A stretch of DNA of 64,000 nucleotides from Rufibacter roseus (GCF_001647285.1 NZ_LRML01000002.1:124001-188000), one strand, 5' to 3'. Shown: positions 8,133-19,559, counted from the first letter of the stretch. The notes: generated by a model not told the origin, from the sequence alone. A program made the numbers and translations.

Positions 8133-8498
8133 ATGAGCATAGAAAAAGTTAATCTTACAGAGAAGTTAGGTAAGTTCAATGACTACTGGAACCCAAGAAT
8201 AGCCGGTGAATTGAATGGGCAGCAGGTCAAACTGGCTAAATTCCAAGGCGATTTTATCTGGCACAAACATGACCATGAAGACGAGCTGTTTCTGGTCATT
8301 TCCGGCGAGATGAAAATGGAACTCCGAGATAAAACAGTGTATGTGAAACCTGGGGAGTTTATCATCATTCCCAGAGGAGTAGAGCACAGACCTGGAGCCG
8401 ATCAAGAGGCGCACGTACTGCTGTTTGAGCCAGCTAGTGTAGTGAACACCGGAGAAATCAAAAATGAGCTGACTAGGGAAAACCTAGAAAAAATTTAG
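8133..8498 (+). CDS. Single-domain cupin protein
   Basis: A 121-residue cupin_2 beta-barrel. Motif 1 (WHKHDHEDELFLVISG) supplies two or three His and a Glu, and motif 2 (PGEFIIIPRGVEHRP) supplies the last His, so a metal site is likely. No partner domain is present and the substrate is unknown; such proteins may be isomerases, dioxygenases or sensors. An intrinsic terminator follows directly. Confidence 0.85.
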   Translation: MSIEKVNLTEKLGKFNDYWNPRIAGELNGQQVKLAKFQGDFIWHKHDHEDELFLVISGEMKMELRDKTVYVKPGEFIIIPRGVEHRPGADQEAHVLLFEPASVVNTGEIKNELTRENLEKI

Positions 8499-8502
8499 TT
8501 TC

Positions 8503-8569
8503 AGGCTGCTCCCCTTGTCTGGCTTGAATTCATAAAAACTAAGCCAGAAACAAGGGGAGCAGCCTTTTT
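8503..8569 (+). terminator. Long intrinsic terminator after cupin gene
   Basis: Outer arms GGCTGCTCCCCTTGT / ACAAGGGGAGCAGCC (15 bp) and inner arms CTGGCTT / AAGCCAG, followed by TTTTTATT. The loop contains CATAAAAAC, like the loops of the TGTTTT-type palindromes. Confidence 0.85.
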
Positions 8570-8693
8570 ATTAAGAAGTTAACCAATATGCACAGAAGGC
8601 TTGCGCTTGTACTGGTATTGAACAGAACAATCATTATCTAAATGACATTAAGCCTGTTTACAAATCAACTACCCTTCTACGCCTAAACACTGC

Positions 8694-8735
8694 CGCGTTT
8701 TTAGCTTACTTTTTCAAAATCAGCCTGAAAACGCG
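8694..8735. repeat. TGTTTT-type palindrome variant
   Basis: Arms CGCGTTTTTAGC and (A)GCCTGAAAACGCG flank a TTACTTTTTCAAAATC centre. The layout is the same as the family, but the outer word is CGCG. Confidence 0.55.
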
Positions 8736-8797
8736 AATCCCCAGAACCTGCAGACTCTAAAACCCTGCTCATCTAAACATTTTCCCTGCCGTTCTAA

Positions 8798-10462
<1,665 letters not shown>

Positions 10463-10478
10463 CCTCTTATAATTACCT

Positions 10479-12314
10479 ATGGATAAGAACCAAGCAATAG
10501 GTTTAGGCCTGATTGCCGTGTTGATTATGGTCTACAGCATGTTCTTTATGGACAAGCCGCAGCCACAGCCTACTAAACCCGCTATCACCACTATTACCGA
10601 CACCGGTGCTGCAGATTCTTCTAACGCCGCGGCTACCCCTATCAATGACTCTCTGGCTCTTGCCCAGCAAGTATCCAGCTTAGGTGAGTTTGGTAACCTT
10701 GCTACTGGCCAGAGCCAGACAGCAGTATTGGAGAATGATGTTCTAAAAGTTTCATTAAACAGCAAAGGCGGTAAAATCTCTGAGGCTTTGCTGAAGCATT
10801 ACAAGACCTATGACCAAAAGCCGTTGGTGTTGTTTGATGAGAAAAGCAGCCAGCAGGTGTTTACCTTCCAAACCAAGTCTGGTCGCACTATTCGATTAAA
10901 TGATCTGTATTTCCAACCATCGGCTGTTAAAACCACTACTGTAGAAGGCCTGCCGGCGAAATCTATCACTTTCACGGCACAGGTAGCCCCAGGTCAGCAG
11001 ATTGAACAGGTGTACACTCTCCGCGAAAAGGCCTATCAGGTAGAGTATCAGCTTAATTTTCAGGGCATGGAGCCACTGGTGGCCCAGCAGCCAATTATGC
11101 TTACCTGGTCAGATGAGCTAAAGCGCCTGGAGCAGGACATAAAGCAAAACCGCGCCCACTCCACCATCAACTATTATACCGCTGACGGTGGTTTCGACTA
11201 CCTTTCTGCCAGCGCCACAGACCCTGAGACAGAGAAACTGGAGGAGCCAGTTAAATGGATAGCCAATAAGCAGAACTTCTTTACGGCAGCTATTATTGCC
11301 AATAATCTATTTGCCAGTGCCGAAGTACACAGTGAATTTAATGAAGCTGATACTACCCAGGTGAAGTTACTGCGTTCTACGGTTGCCATTCCGGTGCAAG
11401 ATGTTCTGACAAACAAAGGCCATTTCACCTATTACTTCGGCCCTAACGAATATGACATCCTGAAAAACGTTGCACCTGACTTTGACCGGAACCTAGAGCT
11501 AGGTTGGGGCATTTTTGCGTGGGTTAACAAACTGCTCATCCTGCCTGCGTTTGACTTCTTAGAAGACTATATCGGCAACTACGGCATCATCATCATTTTA
11601 CTTGTACTGTACATTAAATTGATTCTGAGCCCGCTTACCTACAAGTCATATATCTCTATGGCCAAGATGAAGGTGCTTAAGCCAGAGATTGACGCCATCA
11701 AAGAGAAGAATGACGGTGACATGCAGAAAACGCAGACGGAAACCATGGCGCTCTACTCTAAAATGGGCGTGAACCCTATGAGCGGCTGTATACCTATGCT
11801 GTTGCAGATCCCTATTCTGTTTGCCATGTTCAACTTCTTCCCGAACTCAATTGAACTGCGCCAGGAACCATTCCTGTGGGCACATGACCTGAGTACGTAC
11901 GATGTATTTGCACGCCTGCCGTTCACCATACCGTTTTATGGTAGCCACGTGAGTATGTTCACCTTGCTCATGACAGCCTCTACCATTCTGTATACATGGT
12001 CTAACAACCAGGTAAGCACCATTCAGGGGCCTATGAAATTCTACTCTTACCTGATGCCTGTGATTTTCATGTTCGTATTGAACAGCTTTCCGGCAGGTTT
12101 GAGCTTCTACTACTTTGTGTCAAACATCGTTACCTTCGGGCAGCAAGCCATTATCCGCCGTTTTGTAGATGATGACAAAATCCGGAAGAACCTGGAAGAG
12201 TATCAAGAGAAAAACAAAGGCAAAGAGCCCAAAGGTGGCTTTCAGAAACGTTTACAGGACGCCATGAAAATGGCGGCTGAAAAAGAAGCCGAGCGCAAGA
12301 AGCGCACTAAATAA
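10479..12314 (+). CDS. yidC: Membrane protein insertase YidC
   Basis: Inserts and folds inner-membrane proteins alone or with Sec. There is an N-terminal transmembrane segment (about 5-25) and a large periplasmic beta domain (about 60-350). The C-terminal insertase core holds YIGNYGIIIILLVLYIKLIL, MGVNPMSGCIPMLLQIPILFAMF and further hydrophobic segments. The tail (about 565-611) is strongly basic, as expected for ribosome contact. Its 611 residues are normal for a Gram-negative YidC. Two overlapping hairpins follow the stop. Confidence 0.95.
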   Translation: MDKNQAIGLGLIAVLIMVYSMFFMDKPQPQPTKPAITTITDTGAADSSNAAATPINDSLALAQQVSSLGEFGNLATGQSQTAVLENDVLKVSLNSKGGKISEALLKHYKTYDQKPLVLFDEKSSQQVFTFQTKSGRTIRLNDLYFQPSAVKTTTVEGLPAKSITFTAQVAPGQQIEQVYTLREKAYQVEYQLNFQGMEPLVAQQPIMLTWSDELKRLEQDIKQNRAHSTINYYTADGGFDYLSASATDPETEKLEEPVKWIANKQNFFTAAIIANNLFASAEVHSEFNEADTTQVKLLRSTVAIPVQDVLTNKGHFTYYFGPNEYDILKNVAPDFDRNLELGWGIFAWVNKLLILPAFDFLEDYIGNYGIIIILLVLYIKLILSPLTYKSYISMAKMKVLKPEIDAIKEKNDGDMQKTQTETMALYSKMGVNPMSGCIPMLLQIPILFAMFNFFPNSIELRQEPFLWAHDLSTYDVFARLPFTIPFYGSHVSMFTLLMTASTILYTWSNNQVSTIQGPMKFYSYLMPVIFMFVLNSFPAGLSFYYFVSNIVTFGQQAIIRRFVDDDKIRKNLEEYQEKNKGKEPKGGFQKRLQDAMKMAAEKEAERKKRTK

Positions 12315-12330
12315 TCTCGTTAGCAACCTA

Positions 12331-12370
12331 AAACAGAAAGCCCGCTCTAGATAGAGTGGGCTTTCTGTTT
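12331..12370. terminator. Bidirectional hairpin terminator after yidC
   Basis: 18-bp arms at 12331-12348 and 12353-12370 (AAACAGAAAGCCCGCTCT paired with AGAGTGGGCTTTCTGTTT, one G-T) with a 4-nt loop. The right arm merges into the next palindrome. Confidence 0.8.
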
Positions 12371-12404
12371 TAGGCCTGGTTTTATAAAAACATGGCCAAA
12401 ACAG
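12365..12404. repeat. TGTTTT-type intergenic palindrome
   Basis: CTGTTTTAGGCC and GGCCAAAACAG arms around TGGTTTTATAAAAACAT. It shares its first six bases with the preceding terminator arm. Confidence 0.8.
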
Positions 12405-12678
12405 ACTACATCTTGGTAGCTTCTGCAAAAGAAAAACAGCTTCTATACTAGGGCTTAGCATGAACACGTTTTACTATTGTTTGCTTCTACCTTACAATAG
12501 GGTAAAGCCGTGCCTTCTCTTTATGTTATTCTACCATTCAGCCCACACAAACATTTAATTTTTAAATCTTTACTTTCGCAGACACTGCATACAAATCTTA
12601 AAATACCTTTGGCAGAAATGGGGATAAATACCTTTAAAGTGTTGATAAATGGCGCTAAAAAGTGTATCTAAAAAGCGT

Positions 12679-12686
12679 TATCTTTG
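12679..12686 (+). promoter_or_regulatory. -7 element before UPF0173 / parAB operon
   Basis: TATCTTTG fits TAnnTTTG, 48 nt before the ATG at 12735. The -33 element is not clear. Confidence 0.4.
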
Positions 12687-12734
12687 TCAAAGTTTTTTAT
12701 AGAACTCAAACAAGTACCTTAAAAAGCGACAACT

Positions 12735-13415
12735 ATGGAAATCACATACTACGGTCAATCCTGCTTTCTTTTAGACCTAGGGGGCACAAAGGTTCTGTTT
12801 GATCCTTTCATCTCTCCGAATCCCCTGGCTTCAGCAATTGAGCTGGATTCCATTGAATGTGACTATATTCTGCTTTCGCACGGGCACCAGGACCACGTAG
12901 CGGATGCTGAATATTTTCTAAAGAAAACCGGCGCCACCTTGGTAGCTAATTTTGAGATTGTGAGCTGGTACCAGAACAAAGGCGTGGAAAACGGACACCC
13001 CATGAACATTGGGGGCAAGGTTCACCTGCCCTTCGGAACGGTAAAAATGGTAAACGCCATTCACTCCAATGCTTTGCCAGATGGTACCTACGGAGGCGCC
13101 GCAGCCGGTTTTGTGGTGGAAAGTGGTGAGAAAACCTTCTATTTCGCTGGTGACACCGCCCTTACCCTTGACATGAAATTAATTGGCGAGCGCTATCGTC
13201 TGGACTTCGCATTCCTGCCTATTGGCGATAATTTCACCATGGATGTGGAAGATGCCTTGGTTGCCGCCAACTACGTGAATGTGAAGAAAATAATCGGGAT
13301 GCATTATGACACCTTCCCGTACATTGAGATAGACCATGTAGAGGCGTTGGAGCTTGCCCGACGTCAGCAGAAGGAGTTGATTTTGATGGAGATTGGTCAA
13401 ACTGTTGAACTGTAA
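12735..13415 (+). CDS. UPF0173 metallo-beta-lactamase-fold hydrolase
   Basis: A 226-residue metal-dependent hydrolase of the UPF0173 group. The zinc-binding signature [11 protein letters not shown] is intact. Further ligands are probably H118-like in NAIHSNA, D149-like in FAGDTAL and the C-terminal MHYDTFP. The biological substrate is not known. It ends 8 bp before parA, so it is probably the first gene of the parAB-dapB-lepB transcript; this may be only positional. Confidence 0.88.
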   Translation: MEITYYGQSCFLLDLGGTKVLFDPFISPNPLASAIELDSIECDYILLSHGHQDHVADAEYFLKKTGATLVANFEIVSWYQNKGVENGHPMNIGGKVHLPFGTVKMVNAIHSNALPDGTYGGAAAGFVVESGEKTFYFAGDTALTLDMKLIGERYRLDFAFLPIGDNFTMDVEDALVAANYVNVKKIIGMHYDTFPYIEIDHVEALELARRQQKELILMEIGQTVEL

Positions 13416-13423
13416 CCTGTAGA

Positions 13424-14203
13424 ATGGGAAAAATAATTGCCGTTGCCAACCAAAAAGGCGGCGTGGGCAAAACCACGTCGGCCATTAACCTGGCAGCCAG
13501 CTTAGCCGCTTTAGAATTTAGAACCCTTTTGGTAGATGCTGACCCACAGGCCAACGCTACCTCGGGTATAGGGTTTGACCCGAACAATATTGAAAAAAGC
13601 ATTTACCAGTGCATGGTAGATGGCACTGGCGTAGATGAGATTATTCTTACCTCCCCCATTGATTACCTCGACCTTATTCCGTCACATATTGACCTTGTAG
13701 GCGCTGAGGTAGAAATGATCAACCTGCCAAACCGCGAGGAGAAAATGAAACAGGTGTTAGCGCCCCTAAAGGAGAAGTACGATTTCATCATTATTGACTG
13801 CTCTCCTTCTTTGGGATTGATTACGGTAAACTCCCTTACCGCCGCTGACTCTGTCATTATTCCGGTGCAGTGCGAGTATTTCGCTTTAGAGGGATTAGGC
13901 AAACTGCTGAACACTATCAAAATCATTCAGTCCCGCCTAAACCCTGACCTGGAGATTGAAGGCCTGCTGCTGACCATGTATGATGTGCGTCTTCGCCTTT
14001 CAAACCAGGTGGTGGAGGAAGTGAAAACACACTTTCAGCAAATGGTGTTCGACACCATCATTCCCCGTAACGTGAAGTTGAGTGAGTCGCCAAGTTTTGG
14101 GGTGCCGGCAATATTGCACGACGCCGAAAGCAAAGGAGCTATTAGCTACCTGAACCTGGCCAGAGAGATTGTAGAGAAAAACGGGGTGGCCGTTGCCCAA
14201 TAA
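13424..14203 (+). CDS. parA: Chromosome-partitioning ATPase ParA/Soj
   Basis: Deviant Walker-type ATPase that binds DNA non-specifically and moves ParB-parS complexes during chromosome segregation. [16 protein letters not shown] (9-24) is the deviant Walker [11 protein letters not shown] and IIDCSPSLG are the Walker A' and B regions. The 259 residues are typical of the chromosomal type without an N-terminal HTH. It is followed after 19 bp by parB. No canonical parS site was found by eye in the window. Confidence 0.95.
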   Translation: MGKIIAVANQKGGVGKTTSAINLAASLAALEFRTLLVDADPQANATSGIGFDPNNIEKSIYQCMVDGTGVDEIILTSPIDYLDLIPSHIDLVGAEVEMINLPNREEKMKQVLAPLKEKYDFIIIDCSPSLGLITVNSLTAADSVIIPVQCEYFALEGLGKLLNTIKIIQSRLNPDLEIEGLLLTMYDVRLRLSNQVVEEVKTHFQQMVFDTIIPRNVKLSESPSFGVPAILHDAESKGAISYLNLAREIVEKNGVAVAQ

Positions 14204-14222
14204 TTTTAGAAAGAGAAATTAA

Positions 14223-15131
14223 ATGTCTGATAACTCAGCCAAGAAAAAAACCGGAGGCCTCGGCCGGGGCCTCAACGCCCTTATTACGGGCGGTTATGAA
14301 CCTAAAACTGATTCTTCCACCCTTCATGCCGTTAATACTATCGCCGATATAAAGCTTTCCCTAATTGAGACCAACCCGTTTCAGCCCCGTACCCACTTTG
14401 ACCAAGTGGCACTTGAGGAACTGGCGGAGTCTATTCGAGTGCAGGGCATTATTCAGCCTATCACGGTTCGGCAGCTTAGTGCTGATGCGTATCAATTAAT
14501 CTCAGGTGAACGTCGTTTCCAAGCTGCCAAATTAGCCGGTCTTGACACTATTCCGGCCTATATCCGGAAAGCCGATGACCAGCAGATGCTGGAAATGGCC
14601 CTGATTGAGAACATTCAGCGCGAGAACCTAAACGCCATTGAAATTGCCCTCTCCTATCAGCGCCTGCTGAGTGAGTGTAATTTGAAGCAGGAGGAATTAG
14701 GAGACCGCGTGGGTAAGAAAAGAACCACCGTTACGAACTACTTGCGCCTGCTTAAGCTTCCGCCAGACATTCAGATTGGTATCCGCGATAACCTCATCTC
14801 TATGGGTCATGCCCGCGCCGTGATCAACATAGATGATGTGGAGAAGCAGTTGGAGGTATACCGTAAAATTGTAGCCGAGGAGCTTTCTGTACGTAAGGTG
14901 GAAGAACTGGTACGGAACCTGAATGCTCAAAACAAAAAACCAGACCCACAGACCAAATTAGATTTACATCCGTTGGAGAATGAAGTGAGGCGGGTTGAAT
15001 CTAAATTATCTTCTTATTTCGGAACCCGTATTCATGTAAAGGCGTCGCCTGAGGGCAAAGGGGAAATCAAAATTCCTTTTGTGTCGGTTGATGAGCTAAA
15101 CAGAATATTAGAGATACTTAACTACGCGTAA
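14223..15131 (+). CDS. parB: Chromosome-partitioning protein ParB
   Basis: CTP-dependent parS-binding clamp protein. The N-terminal KKTGGLGRGLNALI is the ParA-stimulating segment. The nuclease-fold domain has the C-motif GERRFQAAK and the ENIQRENLN motif. The HTH lies around LKQEELGDRVGKKRTTVTNY, and a C-terminal dimerisation segment ends at 302. The stop and the start of the next gene are 1 bp apart, so they are translationally coupled. Confidence 0.95.
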   Translation: MSDNSAKKKTGGLGRGLNALITGGYEPKTDSSTLHAVNTIADIKLSLIETNPFQPRTHFDQVALEELAESIRVQGIIQPITVRQLSADAYQLISGERRFQAAKLAGLDTIPAYIRKADDQQMLEMALIENIQRENLNAIEIALSYQRLLSECNLKQEELGDRVGKKRTTVTNYLRLLKLPPDIQIGIRDNLISMGHARAVINIDDVEKQLEVYRKIVAEELSVRKVEELVRNLNAQNKKPDPQTKLDLHPLENEVRRVESKLSSYFGTRIHVKASPEGKGEIKIPFVSVDELNRILEILNYA

Positions 15132-15132
15132 C

Positions 15133-15777
15133 ATGCGGGTAAAAGAAGTAATGGCATTTCTTATTTGTGCCTTTGCCTTGGCCTTAGGGTCTGAGGTAAA
15201 GGCACAAGTCGTTACGGCTACACCTGATTCGGTGCTGATTCCGACTCCTGAGGTAGAAACGGTGGAACGGAAAAGGTTTTTAAAAGATTGGTCTCCGCCA
15301 GCCAAGGCTGCTTTTTACTCTGCTGTGCTTCCGGGACTAGGGCAAGCCTACAATAGAAGCTACTGGAAAATACCTCTGATATACGCTACCGGCGCCGTGA
15401 TAGGGTATTTTATTTACGACAACAACAAAAAGTATCAGGGATTTGCCAGGGCTCTGGAACTAAGAACAGATGGCGACCCAGAAACAGTTGATGCCTACGT
15501 CAATGACCCTAATTACGGGGTGGGGCTTTACCAGGACCACGGCACCAACAACCTTCGCCGCGGACGCGATTTTTTCCGGAAGTACCGCGACCTAGATATT
15601 ATTCTTGCCTTTTTGGCGTATGGGCTTAACATTATGGAGGCGCACGTTCACGCCCACCTGAAAGCGTTTGATGTGAATGATGATTTGTCGTTGGAATTAA
15701 AGCCCAACCTGATTCCAATAGCCGCCACCAACAGTTATTCCCCTGCCCTTACTCTCCAATTTAACTTAAAGCGATAA
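15133..15777 (+). CDS. DUF5683 membrane protein
   Basis: A 214-residue protein with an N-terminal signal peptide (about 1-24, ...GSEVKAQ). The DUF5683 signature is AAFYSAVLPGLGQAYNRSYWKIP, followed by a transmembrane segment (about 75-95). The C-terminal part ends in an amphipathic strand TLQFNLKR that resembles an outer-membrane beta signal; that last point is inference. This gene between parB and dapB is a recurring Bacteroidota arrangement. Its function is unknown. It overlaps dapB by 1 nt (TAATG). Confidence 0.85.
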   Translation: MRVKEVMAFLICAFALALGSEVKAQVVTATPDSVLIPTPEVETVERKRFLKDWSPPAKAAFYSAVLPGLGQAYNRSYWKIPLIYATGAVIGYFIYDNNKKYQGFARALELRTDGDPETVDAYVNDPNYGVGLYQDHGTNNLRRGRDFFRKYRDLDIILAFLAYGLNIMEAHVHAHLKAFDVNDDLSLELKPNLIPIAATNSYSPALTLQFNLKR

Positions 15778-16493
15778 TGCGAATTCTTTTGATAGGCTAT
15801 GGTAAAATGGGTCAGACCATTGAACGTTTGGCCAAAGCCAAAGGGCATGACATTGTAGGCACCCTAACAGTAGACGATGCCCACACGCTGTCTTCATATA
15901 CTTCTGAACAGGTAGATGTAGCTATTGAATTCACCAGCCCCGATGCGGCCGTGGAGAACATCATTACCTGCTTTAAAAACAACATACCGGTAGTATGCGG
16001 TACCACCGGTTGGCTGCAGCACTTACCCTTGGTGAAAGAAAAGTGCCAGGAACTGAAAGGCTCATTGCTTTATGCCTCCAACTTTAGCGTAGGCGTAAAT
16101 CTGTTCTTCCATTTCAATGAATATGTGGCCCAGAAAATGCAGCAACACCCAAATTATAACGTTGCGGTAAAGGAAATTCACCACGTGCATAAGCTAGACC
16201 AACCCAGTGGCACTGCCCTCTCTATTGCCGATGGCATTATAAAGCACTACCCCTCCAAGAAAGGCTGGATCAACGACAAAACCGAGGAACCTTCTATTTT
16301 AGGAGTAGAATCTGAGCGCGAGGGTGAAGTTGTAGGTACTCATATTGTGAAATACACCTCAGAAAACGATACCTTTGAGTTACACCATGTAGCACATACC
16401 AGAGAAGGCTTTGCCAGCGGCGCCATTTTGGCTGCCGAATGGATGCCTGGCCGACAAGGCGTCTTTGGCATGAATGATTTGCTACAACTTTAA
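15777..16493 (+). CDS. dapB: 4-hydroxy-tetrahydrodipicolinate reductase (DapB)
   Basis: NAD(P)H-dependent reduction in the lysine/diaminopimelate pathway, feeding peptidoglycan. The Rossmann motif GYGKMGQTIERLA is at 7-19 and VVCGTTGW near 82. The catalytic region VKEIHHVHKLDQPSGTAL has the His-His and Lys-x-x-x-Ser-Gly-Thr elements. At 238 residues it is shorter than E. coli DapB (273), as is usual in Bacteroidota. lepB follows after 10 bp. Confidence 0.95.
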   Translation: MRILLIGYGKMGQTIERLAKAKGHDIVGTLTVDDAHTLSSYTSEQVDVAIEFTSPDAAVENIITCFKNNIPVVCGTTGWLQHLPLVKEKCQELKGSLLYASNFSVGVNLFFHFNEYVAQKMQQHPNYNVAVKEIHHVHKLDQPSGTALSIADGIIKHYPSKKGWINDKTEEPSILGVESEREGEVVGTHIVKYTSENDTFELHHVAHTREGFASGAILAAEWMPGRQGVFGMNDLLQL

Positions 16494-16503
16494 TTGAGAT
16501 TAA

Positions 16504-17604
16504 ATGAGCATCCGATTCTGGACCAAAAAAGACGCCAAGCCAAAGCAAAAGAAAGGCTTCATGCGTGAATGGGGAGACGCCATTCTTTTTGCCGTGGTAG
16601 CAGCCACGCTCATCAGATGGGCAACTTTTGAGGCGTATACTATTCCCACTCCTTCCATGGAGAAATCATTGCTGGTGGGTGATTACCTTTTTGTGAGTAA
16701 GCTGCATTACGGGGCACGTACCCCCATTACACCACTGCAGGTTCCGCTTACGCACCAAACAATTTGGGGCACCAACATCCCTTCCTATTCTGATGCCATT
16801 CAGCTGAACTCCTACCGCCTTCCTGGTTTTTCTTCCGTGAAAAACAATGACGTGGTGGTATTCAATGTTCCGTTTGAAGACCAGCACCCCGCTGACCTGA
16901 AAACAAACTACATTAAACGCTGCATAGGCATTGCCGGAGACACCATCCGGATGATAGACATGCAGGTGTACATTGATGGGAAAGAGTTACCTGACCCAGA
17001 GAAGGTGCAGTATTCCTATACCCTCTTTGCCCAAACGCCTATAAACCCTAAGTTTTTCAAAGAGCACGACATCACTGATGTTCAGGATTATCATGGTGGT
17101 GCTTTATTTGTGATAAACACTACCCCAGAAACGGCTGAAAAACTTTCAGGCTATGATTTTCTGAAAGAAGTAAGAATAAACAAAGACAGCATAGGCGTGG
17201 CCGACCCCAAGGTTTTTCCTTTCAAGCCCTCTATGTATCCGTTTAATAAAGACAACTTTGGCCCCTTTGTCATACCAGCCGAAGGTATGACGGTACCCAT
17301 TAATGCCCAGACTATTCCTTTTTACAGCATGGCTATTGAGAAATACGAAGGCCTAGAAAACGTAGTCGTGACGGATTCAACAATTACCATTGACGGCAAG
17401 CAGATCACGGAGTATACCTTCACCCAAAACTATTACTGGATGATGGGCGACAACCGCCACGACTCCCTTGACTCCCGATTTTGGGGCTTTGTTCCAGAAA
17501 ACCATATTGTGGGTAAAGCAGTGTTGATCTGGATGTCAGCTGACCCTACCGAAGGTTTACTAGATAAAATCCGCTGGAGCCGTATTTTCAGAGGAATTAA
17601 CTAA
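16504..17604 (+). CDS. lepB: Signal peptidase I (LepB)
   Basis: Inner-membrane serine protease that removes signal peptides from exported proteins. One transmembrane segment lies at about 25-42. S51 in IPTPSMEKSL is the nucleophile and K138 in NYIKRCIGIAGD the general base. Box E is YYWMMGDNRHDSLDSRFWG. The 366-residue length includes a large central insertion (about 165-280), as in other Bacteroidota. A terminator follows. Confidence 0.95.
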   Translation: MSIRFWTKKDAKPKQKKGFMREWGDAILFAVVAATLIRWATFEAYTIPTPSMEKSLLVGDYLFVSKLHYGARTPITPLQVPLTHQTIWGTNIPSYSDAIQLNSYRLPGFSSVKNNDVVVFNVPFEDQHPADLKTNYIKRCIGIAGDTIRMIDMQVYIDGKELPDPEKVQYSYTLFAQTPINPKFFKEHDITDVQDYHGGALFVINTTPETAEKLSGYDFLKEVRINKDSIGVADPKVFPFKPSMYPFNKDNFGPFVIPAEGMTVPINAQTIPFYSMAIEKYEGLENVVVTDSTITIDGKQITEYTFTQNYYWMMGDNRHDSLDSRFWGFVPENHIVGKAVLIWMSADPTEGLLDKIRWSRIFRGIN

Positions 17605-17640
17605 ACAGTTGTTTTAAACAGGCCTAAAAAAGAATTTTTA

Positions 17641-17679
17641 TTCCCCCCTAAACTGTCGGTAACGTTGTTTAGGGGGGAA
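17641..17679. terminator. Intrinsic terminator after lepB
   Basis: 13-bp perfect arms TTCCCCCCTAAAC / GTTTAGGGGGGAA with a 13-nt loop, then TTCTTTTTAA. A fragment of a TGTTTT-type repeat (around 17609-17630) lies just upstream. Confidence 0.8.
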
Positions 17680-17732
17680 TTTCTTTTTAATAAAATTTAA
17701 GAAAAGTATCTTAGGGTATATAACCCGCTACT

Positions 17733-19559
17733 ATGAAAATTGCTTTACAATCTTTTACCCTACTGTTGTGTCTTTTGTCGTTTAAACTTCAGGCACAAGC
17801 TCCTACTCCCCAGGCATGGATTAGGGTGAATCAGTTAGGCTATTTACCCCATTCCGTGAAAGCTGCTGTTTGGGCGGGTAAAAAGAACGAAAAGATAAAG
17901 CACTTCACCCTACATGACGCTACAACTAACAAAGTTGTGTACAAAGGAAAGAGACCGCAGGATTATGGAGCATATGCTGCCTTTACCCAAACTTATCGCT
18001 TAGAGTTTAGCAGCTTTCAAAAGCCGGGTACCTACTATCTTCAGGCGGGCGGCACAAAATCTCCAGTCTTCAAGATTGAAGCCGAGGTGTATGATGGAAC
18101 AGCTGATTTTGTGCTTCACTACATGCGGCAGCAACGGTGCGGGTTTAATCCGTTCCTGAAAGACTCCTGCCATACCAAAGATGGATTTATGGTGTTTCAC
18201 CCCAATCCTTCGCTTGACTCTACCTATGTAAATGTGAAGGGTGGCTGGCACGATGCCTCTGATTACCTGCAGTATGTCACTACCTCGGCAAATGCCACGT
18301 TTCAATTGCTCTTTGCCTATGCTCAAAATCCGCAGGCTTTTAAAGACAACTACTTAGCTAATGGTTTGGAAGGCACAAATGGTATACCCGATATTCTAGA
18401 CGAGGCAAAATGGGGGCTTGATTGGCTTCTGAAAATGTACCCGGAGGCTGACCTGATGTTCAACCAAATAGCCGATGACCGTGACCATGCGGGTTACCGC
18501 CTCCCGAACCATGATAAAGTAGACTACGGCAAAGGGCCTGGTCAGGAACGACCAGTGTACGTGATTACCGGTAAACCTCAAGGTTCTTTCCAACACAAAA
18601 ACCGCTCTACCGGAGCAGCCTCTACGGCAGGCAAGTTTTCCTCTGCCTTTAGTTTAGGGGCTCAGCTGCTGAAACAATACTATCCGGCTTATGCCCAAGG
18701 ACTACGAACAAAGGCTCAACAGGCGTATGCCTACGGCGCGGCTAGACCTGGAGTGGCCCAAACGGCACCAGGCAAAGCCCCCTACTTTTATGAAGAAGAC
18801 AACTGGGTAGATGACATGGAGCTGGCTGCCGTGCAGCTGCATCAGTTAACTGGTGAAACAACCTATTTGCAGAAAGCAGCAGAATACGGCAGGCAAGAAC
18901 CCCTTACTCCTTGGTTAGGTAAAGATACAGCCCGCCATTACCAGTGGTACCCTTTTATTAATCTCGGTCATTATTATTTAGGAGCTTCTAAAGATGAATC
19001 TATTAAGCAAGAATTCATTAGCAACTTGAAAAATGGGTTAGAAGCTGTGTACAGCCGTGGGAATGGAAACGCCTTTTTGATGGGGGTTCCGTTTATTTGG
19101 TGTTCTAACAATTTGGTGGCTGGTCTGGCCACACAAGCAATACTTTACAGGCAACTCACAGGTGACACCCGCTACGCCCAAATGGAAGCTTCATTGCGGG
19201 ACTGGCTGTTTGGGGTGAATCCGTGGGGAACTAGCATGATCATAGGCCTGCCCTTCAGTAACGGTGATTACCCTGATAACCCGCATTCTTCTTTAGCATT
19301 ATTGCACGGTTACAAATTGAGCGGAGGCTTAGTAGACGGACCTGTGTACAACAGCATTTTCGGCAACTTAAAAGGATTAAAGCTAGACGCTGAAGACGAA
19401 TTTGCCCCTTTTCAGTCTGATTTGGTCGTTTACCACGATGACCACGGTGATTATTCCACCAATGAACCTACCATGGACGGTACCGCCAGTTTAAGCTTTT
19501 TGCTTTCTGCGCTTCAGATGGAGGGTAGCTCCACTTCTTCCGCTGTAAAAAAAAAGTAG
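17733..19559 (+). CDS. Glycoside hydrolase family 9 (endoglucanase-type)
   Basis: Exported beta-1,4-glucanase-type enzyme. A signal peptide covers about 1-22 (...LQAQAP). An N-terminal Ig-like CelD_N domain follows (about 28-115, opening WIRVNQLGYLPHS). The GH9 (alpha/alpha)6 barrel spans about 120-600. The acid/base region GGWHDASDY and the C-terminal YSTNEPTMDG, which carries the catalytic Glu, are both present. The frame ends ...SSAVKKK* inside an A9 run (19547-19555) followed at once by TAG. A -1 shift there joins it to the deacetylase frame for a predicted 841-residue protein. It may be a programmed frameshift, a mutation, or a one-base homopolymer error. Confidence 0.9.
   Translation: MKIALQSFTLLLCLLSFKLQAQAPTPQAWIRVNQLGYLPHSVKAAVWAGKKNEKIKHFTLHDATTNKVVYKGKRPQDYGAYAAFTQTYRLEFSSFQKPGTYYLQAGGTKSPVFKIEAEVYDGTADFVLHYMRQQRCGFNPFLKDSCHTKDGFMVFHPNPSLDSTYVNVKGGWHDASDYLQYVTTSANATFQLLFAYAQNPQAFKDNYLANGLEGTNGIPDILDEAKWGLDWLLKMYPEADLMFNQIADDRDHAGYRLPNHDKVDYGKGPGQERPVYVITGKPQGSFQHKNRSTGAASTAGKFSSAFSLGAQLLKQYYPAYAQGLRTKAQQAYAYGAARPGVAQTAPGKAPYFYEEDNWVDDMELAAVQLHQLTGETTYLQKAAEYGRQEPLTPWLGKDTARHYQWYPFINLGHYYLGASKDESIKQEFISNLKNGLEAVYSRGNGNAFLMGVPFIWCSNNLVAGLATQAILYRQLTGDTRYAQMEASLRDWLFGVNPWGTSMIIGLPFSNGDYPDNPHSSLALLHGYKLSGGLVDGPVYNSIFGNLKGLKLDAEDEFAPFQSDLVVYHDDHGDYSTNEPTMDGTASLSFLLSALQMEGSSTSSAVKKK
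19547..19559 (+). promoter_or_regulatory. A9 slippery sequence and stop at GH9/deacetylase junction
   Basis: In the GH9 frame the codons are GTA AAA AAA AAG TAG. The last seven bases before the stop read A AAA AAG, the heptamer used for -1 frameshifting in E. coli dnaX. After a -1 slip the frame continues GTA GAT ACT TTT into the deacetylase. I see no clear stimulatory pseudoknot. Confidence 0.5.

Larger units (their letters stand above)
12315..12734. other. Gene-free interval between yidC and UPF0173 gene
   Basis: These 420 bp hold a terminator (12331-12370), an overlapping palindrome (12365-12404), a TACTTTCG sequence at 12571-12578 and the TATCTTTG element at 12679-12686. No credible ORF was found. 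Confidence 0.7.

Noticed and set aside
13424-15131. parS site or replication origin beside parAB
   Set aside because: I found no TGTTTCACGTGAAACA-like palindrome, dnaA gene or DnaA-box cluster by eye; a computed search could still find one outside the window.
17609-17632. Possible additional TGTTTT-type palindrome after lepB
   Set aside because: Only a short piece (TTGTTTTAAACAGGCCT) remains; the arms no longer pair well enough to list it as a member.
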